DNA of 64,000 nt from an uncultured Litoreibacter sp. (GCA_947493265.1 CANLQL010000001.1:310001-374000); one strand, 5' to 3'; counted from the stretch's first letter, positions 35,792 to 44,840 are shown. Program-made: numbers and translations. Notes: a model not told the origin generated them from the letters alone.

Positions 35792-37476
35792 TCAAGAACG
35801 GCCTCGATTGCTTGGCTGACGGAATGCGCATCGGCCCTTGGCAGTGGAAGATACGGAGCCTGCAATTCCCCGGCGAGTTCTTTCAGTGCCGCTTGTGGGC
35901 GATTTCCGGTATCGATCACCAAGGCGGGCGTTTGCCGGGCGCGGATCAACCGCGCCACTGTCGACGCATCCTGCGCTGCCGTGATCCGTCCGGGGGTCCC
36001 ATCCAGCGCAATATTGGCCCGGCCATCGGTCAATAGCGCGATTGTCGGGGTCAGACCTTTGTTGCGGGTGGATTCGGCCAGTTTCAAAGCTGTTTGCAGC
36101 CCCATCGCCAAGGGCGTGCCGCCGCCGCCGACCAAACTTGCCAATCGGCGTTTGGTTTGCACGAGGGAGCGGGTCGGAGGGAGCAGAATATCCGCCGTTT
36201 CACCCCGAAATGCGATCAGAGCGACGTGGTCTCGGCGGGAATACGCCTCAGACAGCAGCAACTCCACCGCGCCCTTCGCTTCTGCCAGCCGCGCCAGTGC
36301 GGCGGAGCCTGACGCGTCCACAGCGAAAATCAGAAGACGGTCGCTTTTTTCCTCAAAACGCTTCAGGCGGATGTCTGCGGCACGGATGTGGATCGGGCGG
36401 GATGGCGCGAAAGCTGCATTTCGCCGCATCGTTTGCCACGGCGCGGCGGCCCGCAGCGTCGCGATCAGATCGATCCTCGCCGCACCGCCTAAGCGCCCCC
36501 GCTGGGATGGTTTCGGCCGCCCGCGTCGGTTGCCTTTCTTGGCGTCGCCTGATCCGTTGGCCCCTTGTGCTATCCGACCAGCTTTCGCTTCGGCCAAGCT
36601 GTCCAAAAGGCCCTTCGGCAAAGCGGCGGCTATTGCGTCAACCAGCAGTTCATCCGGGGCCTTCAAGTTTTGCCCATCCTTTGGGCTTTGGTCTTCATCG
36701 TCAGATGGATTGGGCTGATCGGGGGCTTGATTTTGATCCTGTTGGTCGGTGGGGACCATTGTCGCCCGGGGGCCAAAGATCAAAGCAGCGGCCTGGGCTA
36801 GATCAGACGGATCTATCTGGTCTTTACGTTGCATTGCCGCCAATGCGCGCGCGGCGCGCAACACGAAACTGGGCGCTCTGAGGCTATTGATGCCGAACTG
36901 CAGCGCGATCTTGGCCACATCTGATATAAGTTCTGCTGGAATAGACACTGATTTCAGCTGGCGACGTGCGATTTCGATGCTGTCGCTATCCATTGAAATT
37001 TCGGGGCAATCCGCGTGGTGCAGGCCGTCCAGATCGATGTGAAACGCCAGTCGGTCGGCAAGCGTTTCGGGCAATTTTTCGTCCTCGACCCCTTCATCCA
37101 ACGCGATGACAACGTTGGACGGATTTGTGTCGATGGATTGAGCGAGTTTTGCGCAAAGGCTGGGTTCTGTCCGTTCGGCCATCGACAGCACAAGGGCATT
37201 GTCGGAGCCGTTCAATATGCCTTCGGTCAGGATGCTTCGCCCTTGATCCAGTGTCGCAGTCAGATCGAGACCGCCGAACAGTTGATCGTCGGTCATCGAA
37301 GGATGCAGTTTGCGGATTTTCAGTGCGGCGAGGGCAGGGCTTATCGCGGCGATAAAGCGGTCACGGGGCGGTCCACTGCGCGCACGCACCCAGATGCCGT
37401 TCAAACCTTCAGGGTCGACTGCCAAAAGGGTTAACGCGAGGGTCGCGTTTTGCCATTCTGGCGCAGGAAGTGTCAC
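35788..37476 (-). CDS. bchD: Magnesium chelatase subunit D
   Basis: Part of the BchHDI enzyme that inserts Mg into protoporphyrin IX. The 562-aa product has an N-terminal AAA-like region without intact Walker motifs, an acidic Pro/Gln-rich linker (about residues 240-275) and a C-terminal von Willebrand A domain with a MIDAS motif VDASGSAALARLAEAKGA. Standard for the family. ATGA overlaps link it to bchI and bchO. Confidence 0.94.
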   Translation of the reverse strand: MTLPAPEWQNATLALTLLAVDPEGLNGIWVRARSGPPRDRFIAAISPALAALKIRKLHPSMTDDQLFGGLDLTATLDQGRSILTEGILNGSDNALVLSMAERTEPSLCAKLAQSIDTNPSNVVIALDEGVEDEKLPETLADRLAFHIDLDGLHHADCPEISMDSDSIEIARRQLKSVSIPAELISDVAKIALQFGINSLRAPSFVLRAARALAAMQRKDQIDPSDLAQAAALIFGPRATMVPTDQQDQNQAPDQPNPSDDEDQSPKDGQNLKAPDELLVDAIAAALPKGLLDSLAEAKAGRIAQGANGSGDAKKGNRRGRPKPSQRGRLGGAARIDLIATLRAAAPWQTMRRNAAFAPSRPIHIRAADIRLKRFEEKSDRLLIFAVDASGSAALARLAEAKGAVELLLSEAYSRRDHVALIAFRGETADILLPPTRSLVQTKRRLASLVGGGGTPLAMGLQTALKLAESTRNKGLTPTIALLTDGRANIALDGTPGRITAAQDASTVARLIRARQTPALVIDTGNRPQAALKELAGELQAPYLPLPRADAHSVSQAIEAVLE

Positions 37477-38477
37477 GCAAGAACCTCGTTCACGACCCGT
37501 TCAACCCGTGTGGTTGACCCGGCTTCATCAAGTGGATCACGGCGCAATCTATGGCGCAACGCGGAGGGCGCGATTTCGCGAAGATGTGTGGTTGTGACCG
37601 ATGCTTCGCCGTTCAGCGCAGCCAACGCACGTGCCGCCCTTAGCAATGTCAATTCGCCCCGCAAACCGTCTGAGCCAAGCGTCACGCACAAGTTGGCGCA
37701 TTCGCCCAATATGGCGTCAGGGGTTTTGACTGACGGCAGGTGATCCCGGGCGGAAAGGATGCGTTTGCGCAGTTTAGTGTCTTGTGCACGCCATTTTTTC
37801 AGGAAGGCGGCAGTGTCATTTTCATAGGCATCGCGCCGTTTGATCACGTCGATCCTGGCGGCAATATCAGTTGGGGACGAGACTTCGACGGATAGCCCGA
37901 AACGATCCAGCAGCTGCGGGCGCAATTCCCCTTCTTCCGGATTGCCGGACCCAACCAAAACGAATTTTGCCGGATGCCGGATCGACAACCCTTCGCGTTC
38001 GACCACGTTTTCGCCAGAGACCGCCACGTCAAGAAGGAGGTCGACGATATGATCCTCAAGAAGGTTAACCTCGTCGATATAAAGGTATCCGCGATGGGCC
38101 CTTGCAAGCAGGCCCGGTTCAAACTGTTTTAGACCCTGTGTGAGGGCTTTTTCGATATCCAAAGCGCCGACAACCCGGTCTTCCGTCACGCCCAGCGGCA
38201 GATCGACCACCGGGGTTTGACGGTTTGTGATCTTCTTCGATTTGATCAGCGACGGGTCTGGGCAACTGGCAAGATCGGGGCTGTTATAAGGGCAGCCGTC
38301 GACGGCTTTGATGGGCGGAAGAAGGCCAGCCAAAGCCCGAACGGCGGTCGATTTCCCGGTACCGCGATCCCCGAAGACCAGCACGCCGCCGATGCTTGGG
38401 TCAATCGCTGTCAAGGTCATTGCGCGCTTCATTTCGGTCTGGCCGACGATGGCGGAAAACGGGAAGGGTTGGGTCAT
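37473..38477 (-). CDS. bchI: Magnesium chelatase ATPase subunit I
   Basis: The AAA+ motor of Mg chelatase. The 334-aa product has Walker A GDRGTGKSTAVRAL (about residues 36-49), Walker B YLYIDEVNLLEDH, and sensor-arginine regions (GNPEEGELRPQLLDRFGL). Its ATG overlaps the crtA stop by ATGA, so it is transcribed from the PpsR-controlled crtA promoter. Confidence 0.96.
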   Translation of the reverse strand: MTQPFPFSAIVGQTEMKRAMTLTAIDPSIGGVLVFGDRGTGKSTAVRALAGLLPPIKAVDGCPYNSPDLASCPDPSLIKSKKITNRQTPVVDLPLGVTEDRVVGALDIEKALTQGLKQFEPGLLARAHRGYLYIDEVNLLEDHIVDLLLDVAVSGENVVEREGLSIRHPAKFVLVGSGNPEEGELRPQLLDRFGLSVEVSSPTDIAARIDVIKRRDAYENDTAAFLKKWRAQDTKLRKRILSARDHLPSVKTPDAILGECANLCVTLGSDGLRGELTLLRAARALAALNGEASVTTTHLREIAPSALRHRLRRDPLDEAGSTTRVERVVNEVLA

Positions 38478-39190
38478 GGCGTGACCTCCTGATTGGGCAA
38501 ACGTGACAGCGGATCAGTGCCGCCCCAGGTCCCGTGACTGCCGAGTATCTTGAAGCGTGCGTATAGTTCTTCGGAGAACCATTCCCCCGCTCGAACAGCC
38601 TTGATGGCGCGGGCATGTGGGCCGTCTTTGCGTGCGAAATCCGCCATGGTCTTGGTGTCTGGCCAGATCGAAAACGTGACCTGATGAAACCACGGCACCT
38701 CACCGACGCCGATCTTGAAGACCACGTTTGGATCATCGCCGATAACCGAGCTGATCGCGGGTACTTTGCGCCAGAATTTCAAGGCAACTTTTGGTTTGAT
38801 CGTTGCGCGGGTCAGGGCTGCAAGCGCGCCACTGTTTTCGCCGGTCTGCGCAATGAACGGGTCTGTGTTTGACCAGTTCCCGCGGACCGAGGACGGCGTC
38901 AGAACAACTGTCCAATGCTCCACTGCGTGGGATTGATATTTCCGATAAGTCGGCGCGGTCTGCGTCTGCTTTTGCGCCTCTTCAAGGGAGCGCCACGTGG
39001 CCAAGATCGCGTAGACGGCTGTGTTTGGAATGGGGGTAAACCCTTCGCCGGTACCACTGCCCAAAAGCTTCCAGAAGCCAATGCCTTCGGTCTTTGGGAG
39101 CGTGAATCGCGCAGCGCCCATTTGAGCAAGTGCCCAGAGGCGTGCCAATGGGTTCGAAAAACGAAAGAAGCTGATGGTGACAGCTTGAAT
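38474..39190 (-). CDS. crtA: Spheroidene monooxygenase CrtA, probable ATT start
   Basis: Oxidises spheroidene to spheroidenone. The 238-aa product has IGFWKLLGSGTGEGFTPIPN, TRATIKPKVALKFWRKVP and FKIGVGEVPWFHQVTFS, all CrtA hallmarks. The first standard start is TTG 39148, but the family N-terminus (AVTISFFRFSNPLARLW) extends 14 codons further, to an ATT at 39188-39190 preceded by GGGAG seven bases away; no ATG, GTG or TTG exists in frame upstream. I take ATT as start. The stop overlaps bchI. Confidence 0.85.
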   Translation of the reverse strand: MQAVTISFFRFSNPLARLWALAQMGAARFTLPKTEGIGFWKLLGSGTGEGFTPIPNTAVYAILATWRSLEEAQKQTQTAPTYRKYQSHAVEHWTVVLTPSSVRGNWSNTDPFIAQTGENSGALAALTRATIKPKVALKFWRKVPAISSVIGDDPNVVFKIGVGEVPWFHQVTFSIWPDTKTMADFARKDGPHARAIKAVRAGEWFSEELYARFKILGSHGTWGGTDPLSRLPNQEVTP

Positions 39191-39212
39191 GGCGACTCTC
39201 CCGATTGCCGTA

Positions 39213-39230
39213 TGTAAACTAAAGATTACA
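39213..39230. promoter_or_regulatory. PpsR/CrtJ operator, crtA side
   Basis: TGTAAACTAAAGATTACA fits TGT-N12-ACA exactly and is near-palindromic. It lies 22 bases upstream of the probable crtA start, in the divergent crtA-crtI gap. PpsR represses photosynthesis genes under oxygen or light. Confidence 0.85.
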
Positions 39231-39295
39231 CAATTTTCGGAATTTGCAAAGCGTTTCAGCGCTCAAGCCCCAAATTTCAAAGCAATATGAACGAT

Positions 39296-39313
39296 TGTCA
39301 ACTTGAATAGACA
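39296..39313. promoter_or_regulatory. PpsR/CrtJ operator and promoter, crtI side
   Basis: TGTCAACTTGAATAGACA fits TGT-N12-ACA. It overlaps a TTGTCA -35-like box (39295-39300) with TAGGCT 17 bases later (39318-39323). Transcription would then begin at or beside the crtI ATG (39330). Confidence 0.8.
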
Positions 39314-39329
39314 CGAGTAGGCTCAAAGG

Positions 39330-40877
39330 ATGACCAGAGTCGATCCCAGCCTGCTTTCGCCTGACGGTTTTGCCAATCGTCCCACCGCAATTGTGATTGG
39401 GGCGGGTCTTGGCGGCCTGTCTGCGGCCATGCGATTGGGGGCGAAGGGCTACCGCGTCGAGGTTATCGACAAGCTGGATATGCCGGGTGGGCGCGGCTCG
39501 TCGATTACCGAAGGCGGGCACCGGTTTGATCTTGGTCCGACCATTGTCACGGTCCCGCAGGTTTTTCGCGAGTTATGGGACGCCTGCGGTCGTAACTTTG
39601 ATGATGATGTCGATCTACGTCCGCTTGATCCGTTCTATGAGATCAGGTTTCAAGACGGGTCCAGCTTCAAGGCAACCGGGTCTACGGAGCAGATGCGTGC
39701 GGAAGTTGCACGACTTTCGCCAGAGGATGTCGCGGGCTACGACAAGTTCCTGCAAGACAGCTACAAACGCTATGTGTTTGGGTTTGAGGATTTGGGCCGC
39801 AGACCGCTGCACAAGCTTTGGGATCTGGTAAAGGTTCTGCCGACCTTCGGGATGCTTCGGGCTGACCGATCTGTTTATGCCCACGCTGCGACGCGCGTGA
39901 AGGATGAGCGGTTGCGGATGGCATTGTCGTTTCACCCGCTGTTTATTGGTGGTGACCCGTTCAACGTCACGTCGATGTACATCCTGGTCAGCCATCTTGA
40001 GAAGGAATACGGCGTTCACTACGCAATGGGCGGTGTTGCCGCGATTGCCAAGGGTATGGCAGACGTGATCGAGGATCAGGGCGGCACGCTGACATTCCAT
40101 CAGGAAGTCAGCGAGGTTCTGGTCAAGAACGGTCGCGCGGCGGGTGTCAAGCTTGCCTCGGGTCGTGTGGTTCCTGCGGATATAGTTGTTTCCAACGCCG
40201 ATGCGGGCCACACCTATTCGCACCTGATCAAACAACCCAAGAAGCGCTGGACCCAAAAGCGTCTTGATAAATCCCGTTGGTCGATGGGCTTGTTCGTCTG
40301 GTATTTCGGGACCAAGGGCACGAAAGACATGTGGCCTGATCTGGGGCATCACACGATCCTGAATGGGCCACGCTACGAAGGTCTTGTCCGCGATATATTC
40401 ATTAACGGCACGTTGTCAGACGACATGAGCCTCTATGTTCACCGCCCGACGGTCACTGATCCAAGTGCTGCGCCTGAAGGCGATGATACGTTTTACGTGT
40501 TGTCCCCGGTGCCGCATCTTGGCGTCGACAATCCGGTCGATTGGGATGTTGAATGCGAACGCTATCGCAAGAAAGTCGCGGCTGAGCTTGAGAAGCATTT
40601 GATGCCGGGATTTGAGGACAAGATTACGGCCAGCAGAATCTTCACACCCTATGATTTCCGCGACAGATATCTGTCGCCCCATGGATCGGGGTTCTCGATC
40701 GAACCACGCATTTTGCAAAGCGCATGGTTCCGTCCGCATAATGTCTCGGAAGAATTGCCGGGATTGTATTTGGTCGGTGCGGGCACGCATCCGGGGGCAG
40801 GATTGCCGGGGGTCGTGTCTTCCGCCGAAGTGCTGGGCAAATTGGTGCCAGACGCTGTGAAGGTGCCTGCTGAATGA
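39330..40877 (+). CDS. crtI: Phytoene desaturase CrtI
   Basis: Desaturates phytoene, to neurosporene in spheroidene-type pathways. The 515-aa FAD enzyme has the dinucleotide motif AIVIGAGLGGLSAAMRLGAKGYRVEVIDK (about residues 19-47), GGRGSSITEGGHRFDLGPTIVT and the C-terminal signature YLVGAGTHPGAGLPGVVSSAEV. AAAGG directly abuts the ATG and GAGTAGG lies just before; a PpsR site ends 16 bases upstream. crtB overlaps by ATGA. Confidence 0.95.
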   Translation: MTRVDPSLLSPDGFANRPTAIVIGAGLGGLSAAMRLGAKGYRVEVIDKLDMPGGRGSSITEGGHRFDLGPTIVTVPQVFRELWDACGRNFDDDVDLRPLDPFYEIRFQDGSSFKATGSTEQMRAEVARLSPEDVAGYDKFLQDSYKRYVFGFEDLGRRPLHKLWDLVKVLPTFGMLRADRSVYAHAATRVKDERLRMALSFHPLFIGGDPFNVTSMYILVSHLEKEYGVHYAMGGVAAIAKGMADVIEDQGGTLTFHQEVSEVLVKNGRAAGVKLASGRVVPADIVVSNADAGHTYSHLIKQPKKRWTQKRLDKSRWSMGLFVWYFGTKGTKDMWPDLGHHTILNGPRYEGLVRDIFINGTLSDDMSLYVHRPTVTDPSAAPEGDDTFYVLSPVPHLGVDNPVDWDVECERYRKKVAAELEKHLMPGFEDKITASRIFTPYDFRDRYLSPHGSGFSIEPRILQSAWFRPHNVSEELPGLYLVGAGTHPGAGLPGVVSSAEVLGKLVPDAVKVPAE

Positions 40878-41881
40878 TTGACGCCAAGGACCTTGCCCAT
40901 TGCAAAGACGCGATCCGGACTGGATCGCGGTCGTTTTACGCTGCCTCCCATTTGCTGCCAGCGCGGGCGCGTGATCCTGCCTTGGCGCTTTATGCGTTTT
41001 GCCGTTTGGCCGATGACGCGGTTGATTTACATGCCGAAAAGGCAGCGGCGGTGTTGTCCCTGCGCGACCGGCTGGATCTGGTGTTCAGTGGTACCCCGCG
41101 CAATGCGCCAGCTGACAGAGCCTTCGCTGCAATGGTGCGCGATCACGATATGCCCCGCGAATTGCCGGAAGCCCTTCTGGAAGGGTTGGCTTGGGACGCG
41201 ATGGAAAAGCGGTATGAAACGCTGTCGGATATTCGGGCCTACTCGGCCCGGGTGGCGGCTGCTGTGGGGGCGATGATGACGGTCCTGATGGGTGTGCGGG
41301 ATGCCGACGCTTTGGCGCGGGCCTGCGATCTGGGCGTTGCCATGCAGCTTACGAATATCGCGCGCGATGTGGGTGAGGACGCGTTTGAAGGGCGGCTATA
41401 TCTGCCGCTTGAAATGATGGAAGACGAAGGTCTGGACCCAGACGCATTTCTGGCCGCCCCGAAGTTTTCCCCTGCCCTGGGACGGGTGACATCGCGCCTG
41501 CTGGCAGAGGCCAATAGGCTCTATTACCGATCCGAGCCCGGAATTGCTGCATTGCCATTGGACTGCCGCCCGGGCATTTTTGCGGCCCGTCACATCTATG
41601 ATGGGATCGGCAAGGAGATCCGCCGGAAAGGCTTCGACAATATCAACCAGCGCGCCCGCACAAATGGTCGTCAAAAACTTGGCTGGCTTGGCCTGTCAGT
41701 TTTACGGTCCGGCATTGTCAGTGTGATGCCGCGATCTGCTGTTTTATATGCAAATCCCTTGCCGGAGGTTCAGTTTCTGGTTGACGCCGCGGCGCAAGAC
41801 GCCCGCGCACCGTATTCTCGGACTGGGAAAATGATTGATGTTTTTGCCCAGCTAGAGGCGCGAGATCGTCAACGCGCCTGA
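40874..41881 (+). CDS. crtB: Phytoene synthase CrtB
   Basis: Joins two geranylgeranyl diphosphates to phytoene. The 335-aa product has GSRSFYAASHLLP, the first aspartate motif YAFCRLADDAVD, YCARVAAAVGAMM-like segment (YSARVAAAVGAMM) and the second motif MQLTNIARDVGEDAFEGRLYLP. Coupled to crtI by ATGA overlap. Confidence 0.95.
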   Translation: MIDAKDLAHCKDAIRTGSRSFYAASHLLPARARDPALALYAFCRLADDAVDLHAEKAAAVLSLRDRLDLVFSGTPRNAPADRAFAAMVRDHDMPRELPEALLEGLAWDAMEKRYETLSDIRAYSARVAAAVGAMMTVLMGVRDADALARACDLGVAMQLTNIARDVGEDAFEGRLYLPLEMMEDEGLDPDAFLAAPKFSPALGRVTSRLLAEANRLYYRSEPGIAALPLDCRPGIFAARHIYDGIGKEIRRKGFDNINQRARTNGRQKLGWLGLSVLRSGIVSVMPRSAVLYANPLPEVQFLVDAAAQDARAPYSRTGKMIDVFAQLEARDRQRA

Positions 41882-41921
41882 GCGGAGTTGAACCCGCGAA
41901 CAGACCTGATAGAAACATGTC

Positions 41922-42389
41922 ATGGATTGGTTTGTTTTCAGCATTTTCTTTACCGCTTGTGCAGCCGCTGCGACCACGGGTGCACTGTTTCAGCCGGGCG
42001 ATTGGTATGACAATCTCGACAAACCAAGCTGGACGCCACCCAATTGGGTTTTCCCGCTTACTTGGACGATCCTTTATGTGTTGATGGCTTATGCCGGTGT
42101 GCGGGTTGCTGTGTTGGACAACAACGCGGTCCCGGTCGCATTCTGGGCTTTGCAGATTGCAGTGAACACGCTTTGGACGCCGATGTTTTTCGGGCTGCGG
42201 CGGCTTCGCGTCGGATTTTATACCATCGTTTTGCTTTGGGTCGCTGTCGCGGGGTTCATGATCTCCGCCTACCAGATTGATGCAATTGCGGGGCTTTTGT
42301 TTGTGCCTTACCTGATCTGGGTCACGATTGCGTCTGCGTTGAATTTCTCGGTCTGGCGGCGGAACCCGGACGTGGAGCCGCTTAACTAA
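41922..42389 (+). CDS. tspO: TspO/MBR family tryptophan-rich sensory protein
   Basis: The 155-aa outer-membrane/translocator-type protein has five predicted spans and family residues KPSWTPPNWVFPLTWTILYVLMAYAGVRV. In Rhodobacter sphaeroides TspO dampens photosynthesis gene expression, linked to tetrapyrrole export or degradation. It lies 40 bases after crtB and convergently overlaps the end of crtC by eight bases. Confidence 0.93.
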   Translation: MDWFVFSIFFTACAAAATTGALFQPGDWYDNLDKPSWTPPNWVFPLTWTILYVLMAYAGVRVAVLDNNAVPVAFWALQIAVNTLWTPMFFGLRRLRVGFYTIVLLWVAVAGFMISAYQIDAIAGLLFVPYLIWVTIASALNFSVWRRNPDVEPLN

Positions 42390-43302
42390 ACGTCCAGTTT
42401 TTTCGGCGTGGGACTTTGACAGCCAACATCGGTTTGATCAGGCGAGAGCGAAACCGGTTCAGGTCGAGCGCTTCGTGCACGCCGTTTGAAATCTGTCCGT
42501 TGATTTTGGTTTGCACGCCCGCGCGACAATAAAACGGCGCATCCAGCATCATTTTTGTCTGCGTCGGACGGAAGCCAGTATCGGCCCGGGTTTCGCGGCG
42601 CACGGCCCAAAGTGAACGGTTAAACGTGGTCTTCGGGGGTGGCGCTTCGAAAGTCTGCACACCTCCTGAGGCGTCAAACATCAAAGCGACCGCCAAATCG
42701 TCGGTGCCGTCCCGGCGGGTGGCATCGTAAAAACACGCCGTGCCGTTTTCCAGCGGGTAGCGGCCCCATGTCCAATAGCTGAAATCATCTTCAAGTGCGG
42801 CGGTTCCAAAGTTCGCATCGAAATAGCCGTGGCCTGTCCACTGCCAACCGGACTTGTTCAGATTGACCTCTATGTCGGAGGCCGGGGCGAAAGGTCGCCA
42901 CACATGCCGGCCTGTGTCATGCAATGGGATTTCAACATCAGAGATCGAAGAGGGGTGAATTTTCACCTGGCCTCGGACGCGGTCACAATGGGGTGTTGCA
43001 ACCTCGTTGATGTCAATCGTCAGGCCGGTTCCGTCCCAATGAAATTGGCTGGGACCTACGGTGAACGTATCCTCGCTAAGCTTCAAGGCAGACGCGCCCC
43101 GGTCGGTCATCGTCCAGCGGCCACCACGGCCATAGGTCGCAACATTGATGCAACAATGGTTTTCAGGGTTCTTGCGACCCGACCAGCGATACCAAGGCGA
43201 AAAGACCGACCCTATGAAGCCGATGATCGAGATTGCACGGGTGCCGTCGTGGCTGACCCCATCGACATACCACCACGCGTAGCCGTTTTCGGGGACATCG
43301 AT
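42382..43302 (-). CDS. crtC: Hydroxyneurosporene dehydratase/hydratase CrtC, start unclear
   Basis: Adds water to neurosporene or its derivatives. Conserved CrtC sequence begins at NGYAWWYVDGVSHDG and runs through IGSVFSPWYRWSGRKNP and YWTWGRYPLENGTACFYDA. The frame is open far upstream inside crtD (to an ATG at 43602), but those 100 residues are unlike CrtC and no GTG/TTG/ATG exists between. I mark the ATC at 43302, giving 306 aa, near the family's usual 280-300. The gene lies in the -1 frame of crtD over 90 bases. Confidence 0.75.
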   Translation of the reverse strand: MDVPENGYAWWYVDGVSHDGTRAISIIGFIGSVFSPWYRWSGRKNPENHCCINVATYGRGGRWTMTDRGASALKLSEDTFTVGPSQFHWDGTGLTIDINEVATPHCDRVRGQVKIHPSSISDVEIPLHDTGRHVWRPFAPASDIEVNLNKSGWQWTGHGYFDANFGTAALEDDFSYWTWGRYPLENGTACFYDATRRDGTDDLAVALMFDASGGVQTFEAPPPKTTFNRSLWAVRRETRADTGFRPTQTKMMLDAPFYCRAGVQTKINGQISNGVHEALDLNRFRSRLIKPMLAVKVPRRKNWTFS

Positions 43303-44786
43303 GTTGAAGTTCGGTCCTGCAAGATCGCCTCGGCCGCGTGCTTGCCGGACAGGGTTGCCATTGGAATGCCCGCCCCCGGATGCGCCCCGCCGCCCGCCAG
43401 ATAGAGACCCGGTATCTTCGTTCTCGTGGTCGGGCGTTTCAAGCTTGCCGTCAGCCCATGTGGGCTGCGCCCGTAAAGGGATCCGGCTGATCCGGGAAAC
43501 AGATGATCGAACATCGCTGGTGTTGTCAGAGCGCTGCTTTGCGGTTCCGGATCGAAATGAAGTCCCATCGCCGAGAGCCTGCGGAATGTGCGTTGATGAC
43601 ATAGGTCGAACTCCTGATCGGGGGGGCTTTGCAGCGCGGGCGGGCCATTGACGATAATCTCAAACCGTTCCGGGTGGTCCGGCGTGGCAGCATCGTCGCC
43701 GCGATCCTGCGCGCACACATAGAGTGTTGGGTCCTTGGGCATCTGCCCTGCTTTGAGGGCGGAAAATTCTTCGTTCGGATCATCGCCGAAGAAGACATTG
43801 TGATGAACGAGTGGTTTGCCAGATGCTTTGGCCGCAAAGGACCAAACATAGGCTGACAGGGATCGCGGCTCGGTCGCATCGGTGTGGGTTGCGGCTTGCA
43901 GCGATGCGCCCATCAGACCTTTTGCCAACGCCCGCGGGTCGCCGTTGTAGACTACGGTGTTGGTTGCAAATCGTTGGCCGTCTTCGGTGATCACCGATGA
44001 AATTCCGCCGCCTTGAAACTCGACCCTCTTGCAGGCGGTGTTCAAGTGCACCTCCCCACCCAATTGAGCGATCAGATCGGCGATGGCAGTGGCCAGTTTG
44101 TGCATGCCGCCTTTGACCGTCCAGACGCCCATCGCCTCCGCCTGCCAGATCAGTTTGAGGAGGGCGGGCGTTTCATAAGGTGAGCCGCCGACATAGGTCG
44201 CATACCGCCCGAACAGCTGACGCAATCTTGGATCGGCGAAGCTATGTGACAGGTGTTTGGCCAGCGATTGAAGCGGCGACATCGCGTGCAGCAGGCGGGG
44301 ATTGCGCAAAACCTGCATCGTCAAAGCGGCTTGATCGGGTTGGGCCGCGTGCATCATCGGCGCTTCAAACGCATCAAACAGCTGTTTGGCTTGTGCGCTG
44401 AATCTGGCGAATGCAGCGGCATCTTTTGATCCGGACAAGGCGGCAACGGCGCTTTGGCTTCGGTCTGGATCAGCGAAAAGATCGAGGCTGGAGCCGTCAG
44501 ACCAATGGTGCCGTGCCAAGGTCATTTGCGGGGTAAGCGTGACGTGATCAGAAAGGTTCTGCCCGGCCGCGGCGAACAGGTCTTCGAAAACCGGACGCAT
44601 GGTCATAACGGTTGGGCCAGCATCGACGGGTCCGGCTGCGCTGGGAACTGTGCGTATCTTGCCGCCAACCTGGCCGTGTTGTTCCAGGACAATGACCTTG
44701 TGGCCCGCAGCGGTCAGGCGAAGTGCTGTCGCCAGCCCGCCAATGCCTGCGCCTATCACCACGATCTGGGCTTCTTTGCCCGTCAT
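43212..44786 (-). CDS. crtD: Methoxyneurosporene dehydrogenase CrtD
   Basis: Introduces the 3,4 double bond in the spheroidene pathway. The 524-aa FAD enzyme resembles CrtI: IVVIGAGIGGLATALRLTAAGHKVIVLEQ (residues 8-36), GGKIRTVP, FGRYATYVGGSPYETPALL and LYLAGGGAHPGAGIPMATLSGKHAAEAIL. It shares a gap with crtE holding three PpsR sites; TATTAT on the minus strand (44834-44839) with TTTGTG 17 bases upstream is a likely promoter. Confidence 0.93.
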   Translation of the reverse strand: MTGKEAQIVVIGAGIGGLATALRLTAAGHKVIVLEQHGQVGGKIRTVPSAAGPVDAGPTVMTMRPVFEDLFAAAGQNLSDHVTLTPQMTLARHHWSDGSSLDLFADPDRSQSAVAALSGSKDAAAFARFSAQAKQLFDAFEAPMMHAAQPDQAALTMQVLRNPRLLHAMSPLQSLAKHLSHSFADPRLRQLFGRYATYVGGSPYETPALLKLIWQAEAMGVWTVKGGMHKLATAIADLIAQLGGEVHLNTACKRVEFQGGGISSVITEDGQRFATNTVVYNGDPRALAKGLMGASLQAATHTDATEPRSLSAYVWSFAAKASGKPLVHHNVFFGDDPNEEFSALKAGQMPKDPTLYVCAQDRGDDAATPDHPERFEIIVNGPPALQSPPDQEFDLCHQRTFRRLSAMGLHFDPEPQSSALTTPAMFDHLFPGSAGSLYGRSPHGLTASLKRPTTRTKIPGLYLAGGGAHPGAGIPMATLSGKHAAEAILQDRTSTSMSPKTATRGGMSMGSATTAPVQSRSSAS

Positions 44787-44809
44787 TTCCCGAACCCTTT
44801 CAGACTAAC

Positions 44810-44827
44810 TGTCCTGAATTGTTGACA
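44810..44827. promoter_or_regulatory. PpsR/CrtJ operator 1 in crtD-crtE gap
   Basis: TGTCCTGAATTGTTGACA fits TGT-N12-ACA. It sits just downstream of the probable crtD -10 box, over the start of that transcript. Confidence 0.85.
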
Positions 44828-44840
44828 CAGGGGATAATAG

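Noticed and set aside
35720-36718. 332-codon frame antisense to bchD
   Set aside because: bchD and bchO on the other strand match their families along the whole stretch; the antisense frame is R/S/A-rich and lacks structure.
43303-43602. N-terminal 100-residue extension of crtC from ATG 43602
   Set aside because: It lies inside crtD, has low-complexity S/G/R composition and no likeness to CrtC, and would give 406 aa, far above the family size.
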